DNA of 64,000 nucleotides from Liolophura sinensis (taxonomy: Eukaryota > Mollusca > Polyplacophora > Chitonida > Chitonidae): the NCBI RefSeq assembly GCF_032854445.1, contig NC_088298.1:14497504-14561503 (forward strand), in the 5' to 3' direction. Of this stretch, positions 27,217 to 38,584 are shown piece after piece. How positions within the stretch are numbered: the first letter of the stretch is position 1; each line of letters begins with the position of its first letter. The notes beneath the pieces were generated by a model. It was given only the letters and a program-made list of their open reading frames with translations, was not told the DNA's origin and did not search any database. A program made the position numbers and the translations under genes.

Positions 27217-27814
27217 CCAACTGCTCATCAGCTGATTTAATACTACATATAGCAAAAAACCACAGACTATATGCATGTATATAGAGAGTAAAAAAGCAAA
27301 TGAGCCTTCTTGAATTTCTACATCTTTGTATTCCCGTTGCAGGTTTGAACATCCTGTTCTTATCATACAGAGGTGTAGAAAGTTGAAGGCTTTCATTTGT
27401 GGTTTCAGTCTGTCATTTCTCCACCACAGAAAAAATTCTGCTTTTGTTACCTATGTATGTATATATAGTCTAATTTTCAGCTTTATATATCATAATAACT
27501 TTACATAAAGTGTACACTGTTTCTGGGTTTTTGTTGTTTTTTTTTCTTCAGGTTGACCTTTTAAAATATGACTCTTCTGACTGATTTATACCTGTATGCA
27601 GCTTTTACATTTGAGGACATTTTATCTCATTGTCTTAACTTTTTTTCAGTATAATTTACTTACTTATTTGTTGTATGGAAGACCAGCAGATTTGATAGCT
27701 TAATTCATTGCAGTTGTTCATATCTTTTTATTTTCCATTGTACATTTTACATGCAAGAAATTTTATTGTTGAATTTCAATGATTTTTAGTTTATTCTATT
27801 ATTTTTATATCTAG

Positions 27815-27895
27815 GAAATTGTTCATCAAGATGGCAAACCAAAAGTGGCCTCATTTCGAATTCCATCGATAGCACAGCCATCAGTTTACCATGAG
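27815..27895 (+). CDS. HYCC1/FAM126A-like: Hyccin (FAM126/HYCC) internal exon 1 of 3 visible
   Basis: An 81-bp exon of 27 codons, phase 0 at both ends. It has a pyrimidine-rich acceptor ending TATATCTAG and a donor GAG|GTAAGT. It reads EIVHQDGKPKVAS then FRIPSIAQPSVYHE, which follows the vertebrate hyccin segment EIV..G..KV.SF.IPS...PSVYHE almost position for position. Hyccin is an all-helical scaffold that binds TTC7 and, with EFR3, recruits and stabilises PI4-kinase III alpha (PI4KA) at the plasma membrane for PI4P synthesis. The exon limits also appear to match those of the human gene. The family assignment rests on recalled homology together with the two downstream exons, which continue the same protein in phase. 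The preceding exon was not found in the 27.8 kb upstream. Paralogue (FAM126A or B) cannot be told; an invertebrate would normally carry one ancestral copy. Confidence 0.9.
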
Positions 27896-28698
27896 GTAAG
27901 TTTTAAGCTAGTCACAGGACTGTATCATGATGTGAAGATAGGGGACTGCTGGATTAATACTCATCTGTTGGCTTGTGAGTCTCTACACCCGTTACTCTGT
28001 CAGTCTGACACAGTCATTTTTCAGCCTTTTTTCGAAACTACAAGAGTTTGGACAAAATAATGGCCATGTAGCTTTTTTCTTTTTGGCTTTTTTTCCAAGT
28101 TGGTTCATAGTGTTGAATTGTAACTTAGTGCGTGCCTTGCTGTCAGGAGTTACAGATCAGATTTGAATTTGGGGCAGTTTTGTCCTTTTTAAACAAAATT
28201 GTGACAGTGTTTGTTCACTTTTTGGATGTAGGCAGCCCAGATTTTTTTTTCAGAATGGTTCTGTTGAATTGAGAATTCATGCATGTAGCATCACTTTGAC
28301 AAAGTTACAGATCAAGGTTGAGTGTTTCACCGGTCTTCAACAAATTTATGGCCATTTTTAGTTCAGTTGTGAAGTGTTGGCTGAAACTGGAAGGGTACTT
28401 GTATTGTTTTGCAACTCTTCCAGAATGCATGTTCCTTTCTTTTTCACCTCAGTGTTGTTGATGAAATTTTCGCTCATACATTCCTTGTCAGGTTTTGAGT
28501 AGAAACCGTATTGACCAAAGGAAACCAGATTGCCCAAATGAAACCAGATTACCCAAAGGAAACCATTGACAAGCCCTTAGCAATTAAGGCACATGTGCCT
28601 GACAAATCTCCTGACTGAATGCCTCTAATGAGCAGCCTGCACCCTCATAGATCTGTGAACAACAGGATATGACAAAAACAATGCTTAACAGAATGTGA

Positions 28699-28965
28699 GG
28701 GTCTCTCATAGTGTAGTGGGTAGTGAGCTAGCACAGCACAGTAACTCATGAACCCTCCTTTGTTGTCACTGTCAGCTTAAGTCCAGCTCATGCTGGCTTC
28801 CTCTCTAATCTAACGAGTCGAAAGGTGTGACAGCAACCTGCAGTTGGTAGGGGATTTTCTCCAGGCTCTGCACTGTTCCCGCTGCTCATAATGCTGGTAG
28901 TTATCTTATTAGTGAAATATTCTGGAGTTCTGCAGAAAATCCCAATCAAATAAGTAAATGAATAA
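28699..28965 (+). mobile_element. SINE family B, old diverged copy
   Basis: Diverged but full-length copy: a GTAGTGGGTAGTGAGCTAGC head, AAGTCCAGCTCATGCTGGCT, GCAGTTGGTAGGGGATTTT, a decayed core (GAAATATTCTGGAGTTCTGC) and an AAAT-like tail. It lies just upstream of the duplicated block. Confidence 0.82.
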
Positions 28966-29589
28966 CCAGAATGAATAAGTTTAACCAGCAAATAGGGTTA
29001 GCCATTACAGCCATTGGCATCTCACTGATGAGGTTGTTTCTTCAAATCCACCTCCTGTTCTTAATAACTGTATTTAGCCTAGTTAGCCTTTTTTTGAGTG
29101 ACACATATTTCAAGCCTTTTGTACCAGATTTAATATTTATCATCATTAGGCCACTTGTACTGGCCATATTACAAAGTTATGGAATTACAGGCTCAAACGT
29201 GAGAACGAACAGCTGTGTCATCTGGAACCACTGGTGTTCCACATGCGATCTGGCTATACGTAAGAGAGGTCCATTCATTCTGGATTGCCCTGCATCTGTT
29301 CTAGGCCCGGCATCCTCCTGTTTTATACTGTTACATAGTGACATCTCGATGCACACACTTTGTGTTCGACTGCAGTCATATTTGGAGTTACATGTAGTCT
29401 ATTATTCCGACATGTTTGCTTCTGTTTGCATTATGGCTCTGTTTTATAGTTGTATTAATTCTCCAAGGCAAAAAAAATCACCAAATATGTACATACATGC
29501 ATATGGAAGGAAGCGAGAAGTTCAAAAGTTTGTTTTAAATATGTACTCATCACAGCAAATATATCTCCAGGTGTCATTTAAAGTATTTT

Positions 29590-30127
29590 ATATTCTTTCT
29601 TGTCTGTCACCTCTTGTCCATCTTTTGATTTTTAAATATCCATTGTCTGTCACACTTTGTTGGTTGCTTTCTCAGTTCTCGACTCCCCTTATAACCCTGT
29701 GTCTCTTTGTTGTTTGCTTTTTATTGTCTGTCACCCTATGTACATTGTTTTCTTTGTTGTTTCCTCTTAATTGTCTACCACCCCATGTACATTGCATTCT
29801 TTGTTGTTTGCTCTTAATTGTCTATCACCCCATGTACATTGCATAATTCTTTGCGGGTAATACTTCATTCTCTATCACACCATATTTAGTGCCTTAATTC
29901 TTCTCTATTTATTCCTACATTGTCTATCACACAGTGTTTATTGCATTAATTCTTCTCTATTTATTCCTACATTGTCTATCACACAGTGTTTATTGCATTC
30001 AGTGATGTTTACTTTTTATCGTCTATCACACGGTGTCCATTGTATTCTTAATTGTGACAAATTGTGACTTAGTCTCCATTGTCTATCAAACTGTCTTTAG
30101 TACATTCATTTTTCATTCATTCTTCAA
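29590..30127 (+). repeat. ~50-bp minisatellite, left array, copy 1
   Basis: Repeating TTGTCTATCAC followed by CCCATGTACATTGCATTCTT-like blocks, period about 48-52 bp. It produces a long Cys/Leu/Phe-rich open frame that is not a gene. Interrupted by the SINE at 30137. Confidence 0.85.
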
Positions 30128-30136
30128 TTCATTCTT

Positions 30137-30508
30137 ACCGGCCTGGATAGGACAGTTGGTAGAGCGTCCGCTTCAGGACCGGTAGATCCAGGATCAATCC
30201 TTCATCGAGTCACACTTAAGACTTTAAAAGAGGAAGTTGTAACTTCCTCGCTTGGCATTCAGCATGTTCAGCAGGAAAGTGTAACAACTGGTTGACGCGT
30301 ATCAGTATAATGGCTCGGGCGGGGCGGCTTACTTGCCTTCGGTAAGCCGTCTCAGTGAAGCAGCACTAAATAAAAGAGCGGTGGAAATCCATCCTGCAAC
30401 AAGGAGGCACATTACACGTACATGCACCCTAAAAATTCCTTCGTCGTCATATGACTGAAAAATTGTTGAGTACGACGTTAAACCCCAAGCACTCACTCAC
30501 TCACTCAG
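30137..30508 (+). mobile_element. SINE family A inserted in minisatellite, copy 1
   Basis: Full-length copy (head CCGGCCTGGATAGGACAGTT, core GAGTACGACGTTAAACCCCAA, CACT tail) flanked by TTCATTCTT at 30128-30136 and 30509-30517. It splits the ~50-bp minisatellite into two arrays. Confidence 0.9.
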
Positions 30509-30960
30509 TTCATTCTTTGTCTCCATTCTCAATCACGCACTCTGCACATTGCATTCTTTGTTGTTGGTTATGATAGTCAATCACACTGTTAATTGCATTT
30601 TCTATTGTTTAAATTGCATTCATAGTTGTTTATTCTTCTTTGTCTATCACTCCATGTCCATTGCCTGTTGTCCCATGTCCATTGCATTCTTTGTTTTTAT
30701 TCCCTATCATCTATCACCAGGTGTTCATTGTATTCATTGTTGTTTATTCTTCATTGTTTATCACCCAATGTCCATTGCCTTTTATCCTGTGTCCATTGGA
30801 TTGGTTTTTTTTATTCCCCATTCTCTATCACCCTGTGTTATTGCATATTTGTTGTTTACTCTCCAGTGCCTGTCACACCAATGTTAAATGCATTTTCTGT
30901 GTTTATTCCCCACTTCCATACACTTTTCTCCTTCACTCTCCACTGTCTCACAGTCTTCTG
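30509..30960 (+). repeat. ~50-bp minisatellite, right array, copy 1
   Basis: Continuation of the same array after the SINE, with blocks such as TCTATCACTCCATGTCCATT and TTCATTGTTGTTTATTCTT. Confidence 0.85.
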
Positions 30961-31862
30961 GCATTCATTTATAATTAAAGCATGCATTTGTGACTAAAAC
31001 ATAAACCTGAACCTGCTGGATGAGACCCACTATATACAGAGATAAAATATCCCACAGGAAGTTTAAAACTGTTTGTGTTTATGATGTAGTACAAGCAAGA
31101 TATCACAGTTCAAAGTAGGCAAAATCCTGCACATTGAGACAATAGGAAGTGTCATCGGTTTTAATCAATCAGACGCGAGTTATTTCTATAACACACGGAC
31201 ACATTTGTTTCAGCTTACGTCACTTGAACCCATTTTTGCATTTTAATCTTATGTGCGTTAAATACAAGTGACGACATAGTGTTTTTCCTGTTTCTCCTAC
31301 ATGGTGCAATTCCATTGCCTAGCAAGAATTCCTGATTTAAAGTTGATTTATACAGTTGCTAAGCACATCGGAAGAGAATATCTGCAGACATTCAGATCTG
31401 TTTCCACCCTTCTTTCAAAATAACTCAAGATTTTTTTTCGCCCATAAAAGTGCACTTTTAAAGACAAATAAACATCACAAAATATTATTTTTGGTGCTGA
31501 AACTTACAATTTTCCTGTGGAAGATCATCTCATGCTTCACGGTGACGTTTTTAAAATCAATAGAATTCTCAGTCACGAAAAATGCGCAAGTCAGTCAGTG
31601 ACAAAGTTATGCTCATTTGGGTACATCAAGTAAGTTAACACTTATGACATGAGTTGCAAGTGCTTAAAAAGACAAAGAACAAGAAAAAACTCAAGTTGTG
31701 GTTGGTACATTGATCTGCAGTAAATTAAACACAGTGTACAAATTTTGAACTTCATATCACAAAACATATTAATTGTACCTGTAGCTGTGTTTGAATCTTT
31801 GACGTAAGAATTTAAGACACTAGATAATTATGGCACCAGATGTACAACTTATCAGGCATATC

Positions 31863-32041
31863 TCTGGTAAGGCATCTCACAGCGCCAGTGAAGCAGCACC
31901 AGATAAAAGAGCAGTGGAAATCCATCCTGCAACAAGTAGGCACATTACATGTACTCTAAAGAATCCTTCATCATCATATGACTGAAAAATTGTTAAGTAA
32001 GACGTTAAACCCCAAGCACTCACTCACTCACTCACTCACTC
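31863..32041 (+). mobile_element. SINE family A, 5'-truncated, copy 1
   Basis: Starts TCTGGTAAGGCATCTCAC and keeps the GTGAAGCAGCACCAGATAAA body, the core and (CACT)n. Target duplication ATCAGGCATATC (31851-31862) and ATCAGGCTTATC (32042-32053). Confidence 0.9.
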
Positions 32042-33843
32042 ATCAGGCTTATCCATGTGCTCACAGAGACATATCCACTGAAACACCACCAGCAATTCCA
32101 GATCAGACAGCTTTCTGTTCTGACTTCTGAGCTCCTCTGCTATATGGATCTGTAAGAGTTGAAGAAATCTGTATCTTACTTAGCTATTAGTTATTTATTG
32201 AAGAACTTTTATTGTAATGAACTTCAAATATATGTACATAAACAGAAGTCAAAAATGTTGTACTTTTATAATACTAGATGCTATTTACGTTTACAAATTT
32301 TATTTGATATGTGTGTTAATTTTTATAAAAGTGGGCCTTTGTCAGGGAACCATTTTGAATAATTTTTTATTTGATTATTAGTTCTTCTTATGAAGAATTA
32401 AGGAGATCTTGTGAGAAGGGGATCAGATGGAGTCGGTCTCGGTGTCCAGTTTGGTTAAAGTTTTTGGCCAATCATAGAGTTGCAGTGGCCACTCATAGTA
32501 CATAGATAGCCAGTCATCGGTAGCGATTTGCAAATAAAAAACTTTTACCTCATAGCTCAACATTTTGCTCAGCTATTCACAGGGTTGCAGTTGCCTCCCA
32601 TGGTACATGAATTGCCAAATCCCGTTCACGATTTGCATATCAAAGACTTCTGTGGTAAAGTTATGCACTAACTCCACCACAATGATTTACAACTCCATAA
32701 CATATGAAGTCATTGCTCCTTACGCATACCATTAAACAGTTATAGTTGTGACAGTATAATAATTTTGATCTTTGGCAAGATCTTAGAACTATATAATTAG
32801 AGGATAATATTTGTATATGAAAGTGTCAGTGATTCTACTTTTTTTTTAGGTTCAGAGGTCAATATTTAAATGACGTATCACAGGACTGGAGCATTATGCA
32901 GTTTTACAAACTGCTCGGTCAGGCAATGTAACGTAATTCTCAGAATACCGTGTTGTTAAACGCCATACTTAAGTTTTCAGGGTGACGTCAGTGTCTGAGT
33001 ACCTGAAGTAAAGCACCGACCTTTGGCAAATTAGTGAAAAACTTTTCCCTTTTTTGACATACATATGTGCACACCATATTTATGGAAGACAAGTGGTCTT
33101 CAACAAATTTTGATGTGCACAAACGGCCAGTCGAGCATCGTCAACCTCTTTATGGGACACCAACGGCCAAAGACCCATGGACATTGGATCCTTTGCTCGA
33201 TAAGGTAGGGATAAACCTAAAGCTGTGAATGAAATCTATGAATTTTCAGATGGCAGCCCTCTCAGTGTAGCCAATGAGACAGGAAAGAAAGTTCACGGAA
33301 TTCTGCCAGCATGAATAATTGTTTAGGTCATTTGTGATCGGGCGAATTTAGCCTCAGGTGCATTGACTTTGCCCTGAGACGGAATGCCAGGTAAATCACA
33401 GAAGCTTTCTTTTCACCTTTTAATTTTGCATGAGGTGTATGTAGAGGTAATATCTCTTTGTGTTCAATTATTTAGCTTTAATAGGCAGATGATGTGTAAA
33501 GTTTCCTGAAAGAGAATGGCAAGGGTTTGCCTTTCAGATACAACATGACTGCCCCACCCCGGCTTTCAAAAGGAATGCAGAATCAGGCATTCAGTCCTAA
33601 AAATATACAGTCAGTCCTGAGGAGATAATGGTTATGTTTGGGTTTGTGGCTAACATAAAATGTCAGGGCAGTTGAACAGTGCTCTTCTTGGTACAGAGAG
33701 AAGGTCCACTACTTTTGCTGACTGATTATTGACTGTCCTACATGTAGTTATTGTGAAGTAATTATCTAACAGACAGAATAATTATAGCTTTAAAGGAATC
33801 ACGGGTTCCTGAAATTTTGAGAAGCCTGGGTCCCAGATTTCCT

Positions 33844-33923
33844 TGACGCCTTCATATGAGCGAAATATTCTTGAGTACTTCGTAAAACACCAATCAAATA
33901 AATAAATAAATAAATAAATAAAT
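33844..33923 (+). mobile_element. SINE family B 3' end fragment, in duplicate copy 1
   Basis: Only the last 80 bp: GACGCCTTCATATGAG, GAGTACTTCGTAAAACACC and seven AAAT units. The counterpart in the second block has fewer AAAT units. Confidence 0.85.
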
Positions 33924-34490
33924 CAGTTGTATTACTCTGGTGTTCATGTGTCTGTCTGCAAACTTTTTTTGCATTAAACACTCTTTGTGGAACCACTTTA
34001 CTTTTAAATATAGTTATTAAAATTGTTGACATTTCTGTATTTTACCATCAGAGCAGAAGCAGTGTTGAGTCACATTTTGAATAGCACTGAAAACACTCAG
34101 TGATCTCTGTTCTGCATGCTGACAGTCGGTGGTTAGTCTTTTGACTGTCATGATTCCCCATGGCTTTAAGCTACAGCTTTCCTAAGGCCTCAGTGGTCGG
34201 TCCAGAAATTAAGTTGCACTGCCTGCAGTCATGACGTCAGCAATGATAGCTACCAAAATAAGCCTGTAGGGGAGAGGATCTTCATGGGGCACTGTAAGCT
34301 CTGATTTAAGTTCATTGTTGATGTCATTTCCGATTATTTACGAGAAATGTAGTGCAGTATAAACTCTTTCTTGTCTAAACTTTCTTTGTCTCCCTTTGGG
34401 TCATAATCTTTGTTTTCAAGTCCCTAAATTTTCAAGTATCCTTTAAGTATAGAGTGGTTTATATTGTTAGGTCACTTGCACAATATAGTC

Positions 34491-34668
34491 CATGGAGTCT
34501 CATATGAACAGAATCTGAAGCATGGAGTCTCATATGACTAGAGTCTGGTGCATGGAGTCTCACATGAACAGTATCTGGAGCATGGAGCCTCATAATGACT
34601 AGTGTCTGGAGTCTTATGTAACAGTAGTATCTGGGGCATGGCGCCTCATATGACGAGTGTCTTGGTTG
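34491..34668 (+). repeat. 30-bp tandem repeat, copy 1
   Basis: Units of about 30 bp starting CATGGAGTCTCATATGA and ending in CTAGAGTCTGGTG or CAGTATCTGGAG variants, so alternating subtypes give a ~60-bp higher period. About six units. Confidence 0.88.
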
Positions 34669-34815
34669 GTCAGATATCATAGCAGAATAGCACCATTAAC
34701 ACAACATTGTATCATCAATTAAAGTCATGAGTCTGCACTATGACATCAAAAGCAATAATGACGGATACGGCAGTGGTACATCTAATGTCTGACAGAATGG
34801 CATAAAGAGTCATCA

Positions 34816-34817
<2 letters not shown>

Positions 34818-34868
<51 letters not shown>
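34818..34868. repeat. (TA)n microsatellite, long allele
   Basis: About 25 TA units in duplicate copy 1; the equivalent at 41378-41392 in copy 2 has about seven. Confidence 0.95.
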
Positions 34869-34871
<3 letters not shown>

Positions 34872-35588
34872 ATGTGACTGTATTGGACAGACTTATGGCT
34901 TTAACAATAAACAGTTGAAGACTCACGTTGAAAGTGACATCAAAGCCTCTTCAGTTAAGCGATCATTTAACAAGATGGGGAAAAATGGTAAATGTTTACT
35001 TGAAGTTTTTAATAACAGCTGCGGGATGATAATGTTAATTCAACTGGGATTTCTTGAGTTGTCTGATCAAAACTGGAGATAGATAAAACTCTGTGATGTT
35101 AAGCTTTGATAACACCAGCAAAACAGGCAGGTTTGTTAATAAATAATATAATTTCAAAGGATGCAGTGAGCTGTGAAATATGCCCAGCTCTGGATTGAAA
35201 CTCGAAGATAAGTGACCTTGTCACACATATGTTAGCTATGGCTGTTTTAGCCTGCAGGGTTGTTCCACGACGGAATATACTCCTACAAATATTGTCGAGT
35301 TGAGTGCAGTCTGATTGGCTGGATCCACAGCTTGAAGGCCAAGCCAGTCATAGGGATTGTTTGCCAAATGTGGCAGGTAGTTTTCAAAAGCATCAGTTTT
35401 GATGGTAATATTTTCGATTGTCTGATGTACGCCAAAAACTACAGGAATTAGTCTGGATTTCCATGATGAAAGTTATAAAATTGAAATGAATTTAATAAGA
35501 CACAGATATGCAGACTGACACAACATTTCTGTTCCAACCTGCCATCTTTAACAAGTGGACATTATAATTCATCCGCGCATTGCGAAGG

Positions 35589-35788
35589 NNNNNNNNNNNN
35601 NNNNNNNNNNNNNNNNNNNNNNNNNNNNNNNNNNNNNNNNNNNNNNNNNNNNNNNNNNNNNNNNNNNNNNNNNNNNNNNNNNNNNNNNNNNNNNNNNNNN
35701 NNNNNNNNNNNNNNNNNNNNNNNNNNNNNNNNNNNNNNNNNNNNNNNNNNNNNNNNNNNNNNNNNNNNNNNNNNNNNNNNNNNNNNNN
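35589..35788. other. Assembly gap, 200 N
   Basis: Exactly 200 consecutive N. The round length suggests a placeholder, not a measured gap size. It sits precisely at the junction of the two copies of the duplicated block. Confidence 0.99.
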
Positions 35789-36149
35789 GAACAGCTGTGT
35801 CATCTGGAACCACTGGTGTTCCACATGCGATCTGGCTATACGTAAGAGAGGTCCATTCATTCGGGATTGCCCTGCATCTGTTCTAGGCCCGGCATCCTCC
35901 TGTTTTATACTGTTACATAGTGACATCTCGATGCACACACTTTGTGTTCGACTGCAGTCATATTTGGAGTTACATGTAGTCTATTATTCCGACATGTTTG
36001 CTTCTGTTTGCATTATGGCTCTGTTTTATAGTTGTATTAATTCTCCAAGGCAAAAAAAATCACCAAATATGTACATACATGCATATGGAAGGAAGCGAGA
36101 AGTTCAAAAGTTTGTTTTAAATATATCTCCAGGTGTCATTTAAAGTATT

Positions 36150-36689
36150 TTATATTCTTTCTTGTCTGTCACCTCTTGTCCATCTTTTGATTTTTAAATA
36201 TCCATTGTCTGTCACACTTTGTTGGTTGCTTTCTCAGTTCTCGACTCCCCTTATAACCCTGTGTCTCTTTGTTGTTTGCTTTTTATTGTCTGTCACCCTA
36301 TGTACATTGTTTTCTTTGTTGTTTCCTCTTAATTGTCTACCACCCCATGTACATTGTTTTCTTTGTTGTTTGCTCTTAATTGTCTATCACCCCATGTACA
36401 TTGCATAATTCTTTGCTGGTAATACTTCATTCTCTATCACACCGTATTTAGTGCCTTAATTCTTTTCTATTTATTCCTACATTGTCTATCACACAGTGTT
36501 TATTGCATTAATTCTTCTCTATTTATTCCTACATTGTCTATCACACAGTGTTTATTGCATTCAGTGATGTTTACTTTTTATCGTCTATCACACGGTGTCC
36601 ATTGTATTCTTAATTGTGACAAATTGTGACTTAGTCTCCATTGTCTATCAAACTGTCTTTAGTGCATTCATTTTTCATTCATCCTTCAA
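36150..36689 (+). repeat. ~50-bp minisatellite, left array, copy 2
   Basis: Allelic counterpart of 29590-30127 with a few substitutions (for example CATTGTTTTC for CATTGCATTC near 36355). Confidence 0.85.
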
Positions 36690-36698
36690 TTCATTCGT

Positions 36699-37067
36699 GC
36701 CGGCCTGGATAGGACAGTTGGTAGAGCGTCCGCTTTGGGACCGGTAGATCCAGGATCAATCCTTGATCGAGTCACACTTAAGACTTTAAAAGAGGAAGTT
36801 GTAACTTCCTCGCTTGGTGTTCAGCATGAAGGGGATAGTGTAACAACTGGTTGACGCGTATCAGTATAATGGCTCGGGCGGTGCGGCTTACTTGCCTTCG
36901 GTAAGCTGTCTCAGTGAAGCAGCACTAAATAAAAGAGCGGTGGAAATCCGTCCTGCAACAAGGAGGCACATTACACGTACATGCACCCTAATGATTCCTT
37001 CGTCGTCATATAACTGAAAAATTGTTGAGTACAACGTTAAACCCCAAGCACTCACTCACTCACTCAG
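36699..37067 (+). mobile_element. SINE family A inserted in minisatellite, copy 2
   Basis: Allelic counterpart of the insertion at 30137, at the same minisatellite position, with TTCATTCGT/TTCATTCTT flanks. It differs by single substitutions and a short replaced stretch (GTTCAGCATGAAGGGGATAG). Confidence 0.9.
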
Positions 37068-37500
37068 TTCATTCTTTGTCTCCGTTCTCAATCACGCACT
37101 CTGCACATTGCATTCTTTGTTGTTGGTTATGATAGTCAATCACACTGTTAATTGCATTTTCTATTGCTTAGATTGCATTCATAGTTGTTTATTCTTCTTT
37201 GTCTATCACTCCATGTCCATTGCCTGTTGTCCCATGTCCATTGCATTCTTTGTTTTTATTCCCTATCATCTATCACCAGGTGTTCATTGTATTCATTGTT
37301 GTTTATTCTTCATTGTTTATCACCCAATGTCCATTGCCTTTTATCCTGTGTCCATTGGATTGGTTTTTTTTATTCCCCATTCTCTATCACCCTGTGTTAT
37401 TGCATATTTGTTGTTTACTCTCCAGTGCCTGTCACACCAATGTTAAATGCATTTTCTGTGTTTATTCCCCACTTCCATACACTCTCCACTGTCTCACAGT
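37068..37500 (+). repeat. ~50-bp minisatellite, right array, copy 2
   Basis: Allelic counterpart of 30509-30960, lacking about 12 bp near 37480. Confidence 0.85.
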
Positions 37501-38402
37501 CTTCTGGCATTCATTTATAATTAAAGCATGCATTTGTGACTAAAACATAAACCTGAATCTGCTGGATGAGACCCACTATATACGGAGATAAAATATCCCA
37601 CAGGAAGTTTAAAACTGTTTGTGTTTATGATATAGTACAAGCAAGATATCACAGTTCAAAGTAGGCAAAATCCTGCACATTGAGACAATAGGAAGTGTCA
37701 TCGGTTTTAATCAATCAGACGCGAGTTATTTCTATAACTCACGGACACATTTGTTTCAGCTTACGTCATTTGAACCCATTTTTGCATTTTAATCTTATGT
37801 GCGTTAAATACAAGTGACGACATAGTGTTTTTCCTGTTTCTCCTACATGGTGCAATTCCATTGCCTAGCAAGAATTCCTGATTTAAAGTTGATTTATGCA
37901 GTTGCTTAGCACATCAGAAGAGAATATCTGCAGACATTCAGATCTGTTTCCACCCTTCTTTCAAAATAACTCAAGATTTTTTTTTCGCCCATAAAAGTGC
38001 ACTTTTAAAGACAAATAAACATCACAAAATATTATTTTTGGTGCTGAACTTACAATTTTCCTGTGGAAGATCATGTCATGCTTCATGGTGACGTTTTGAA
38101 AATCAATAGAATTCTCAGTCACGAAAAATGGGCAAGTCAGTCAGTGACAAAGTTTATGCTCATTTGGGTACATCAAGTAAGTTAGCACTTATGACATAAA
38201 TTGCAAGTGCTTAAAAAAACAAAGAACAAGAAAAAAACTCAAGTTGTGGTTGGTACATTGATCTGCAGTAAATTAAACACAGTGTACAAATTTTGAACTT
38301 TGTATCACAAAACATATTAATTGTACCTGTAGCTGTGTTTGAGGTAAGACTTTAAGACACTAGATAATTATGGCACCAGATGTACAACTTATCAGGCATA
38401 TC

Positions 38403-38584
38403 TCTGGTAAGGCATCTCACAATGCCAGTGAAGCAGCACCAGATAAAAGAGCAGTGGAAATCCATCCTGCAACAAGTAGGCACATTACATGTACTCTAAG
38501 GAATCCTTCATCATCATCATATGACTGAAAAATTGTTAAGTACGACCTTAAACCTCCAAGCACTTACTCACTCACTCACTCACT
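38403..38584 (+). mobile_element. SINE family A, 5'-truncated, copy 2
   Basis: Allelic counterpart of the copy at 31863, with the same target duplication (38391-38402 and 38585-38596) and an extra CAT triplet near 38518. Confidence 0.9.

Larger units (their letters stand above)
1..27814 (+). other. Upstream hyccin intron / intergenic DNA without recognised exons
   Basis: I read this 27.8 kb for the missing N-terminal hyccin exons and found none, nor any other convincing exon. It holds scattered SINEs (9590, 10491, 14431, 16044, 20688, 23934, 27077), short tandem repeats, a possible solo LTR near 2350-2775 and stretches of plain AT-rich DNA (for example 3650-9140, 17700-19370, 22660-23930), in which I see nothing specific. 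It is either one large intron or intron plus 5' flank, depending on where the earlier exons are. Confidence 0.6.
29208..35588 (+). repeat. Duplicated 6.4-kb block, copy 1 (left of gap)
   Basis: This block repeats almost base for base at 35789-42114. It ends exactly where the 200-N gap begins (TTGCGAAGG|N), and its left edge GAACAGCTGTG equals the first bases after the gap. By eye the copies differ by occasional substitutions plus indels: an 18-bp segment near 29541 absent from copy 2, a short deletion near 30918, and a (TA)n run about 51 bp long here against about 15 bp there. It contains a ~50-bp minisatellite, SINE A insertions and a 30-bp tandem repeat, all present in both copies. Expected explanation: overlapping contig ends from two haplotypes. 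Confidence 0.95.

Noticed and set aside
28971-29846. 291-codon open frame on the + strand, longest in the window
   Set aside because: Its second half is a read-through of the ~50-bp minisatellite (Cys/Leu/Phe-rich), its first half matches nothing I know, and its counterpart in copy 2 is shifted by indels. Not a gene.
30549-30997. Overlapping 112- and 123-codon frames, repeated near 37108-37543
   Set aside because: All lie in the minisatellite and overlap each other in different frames.
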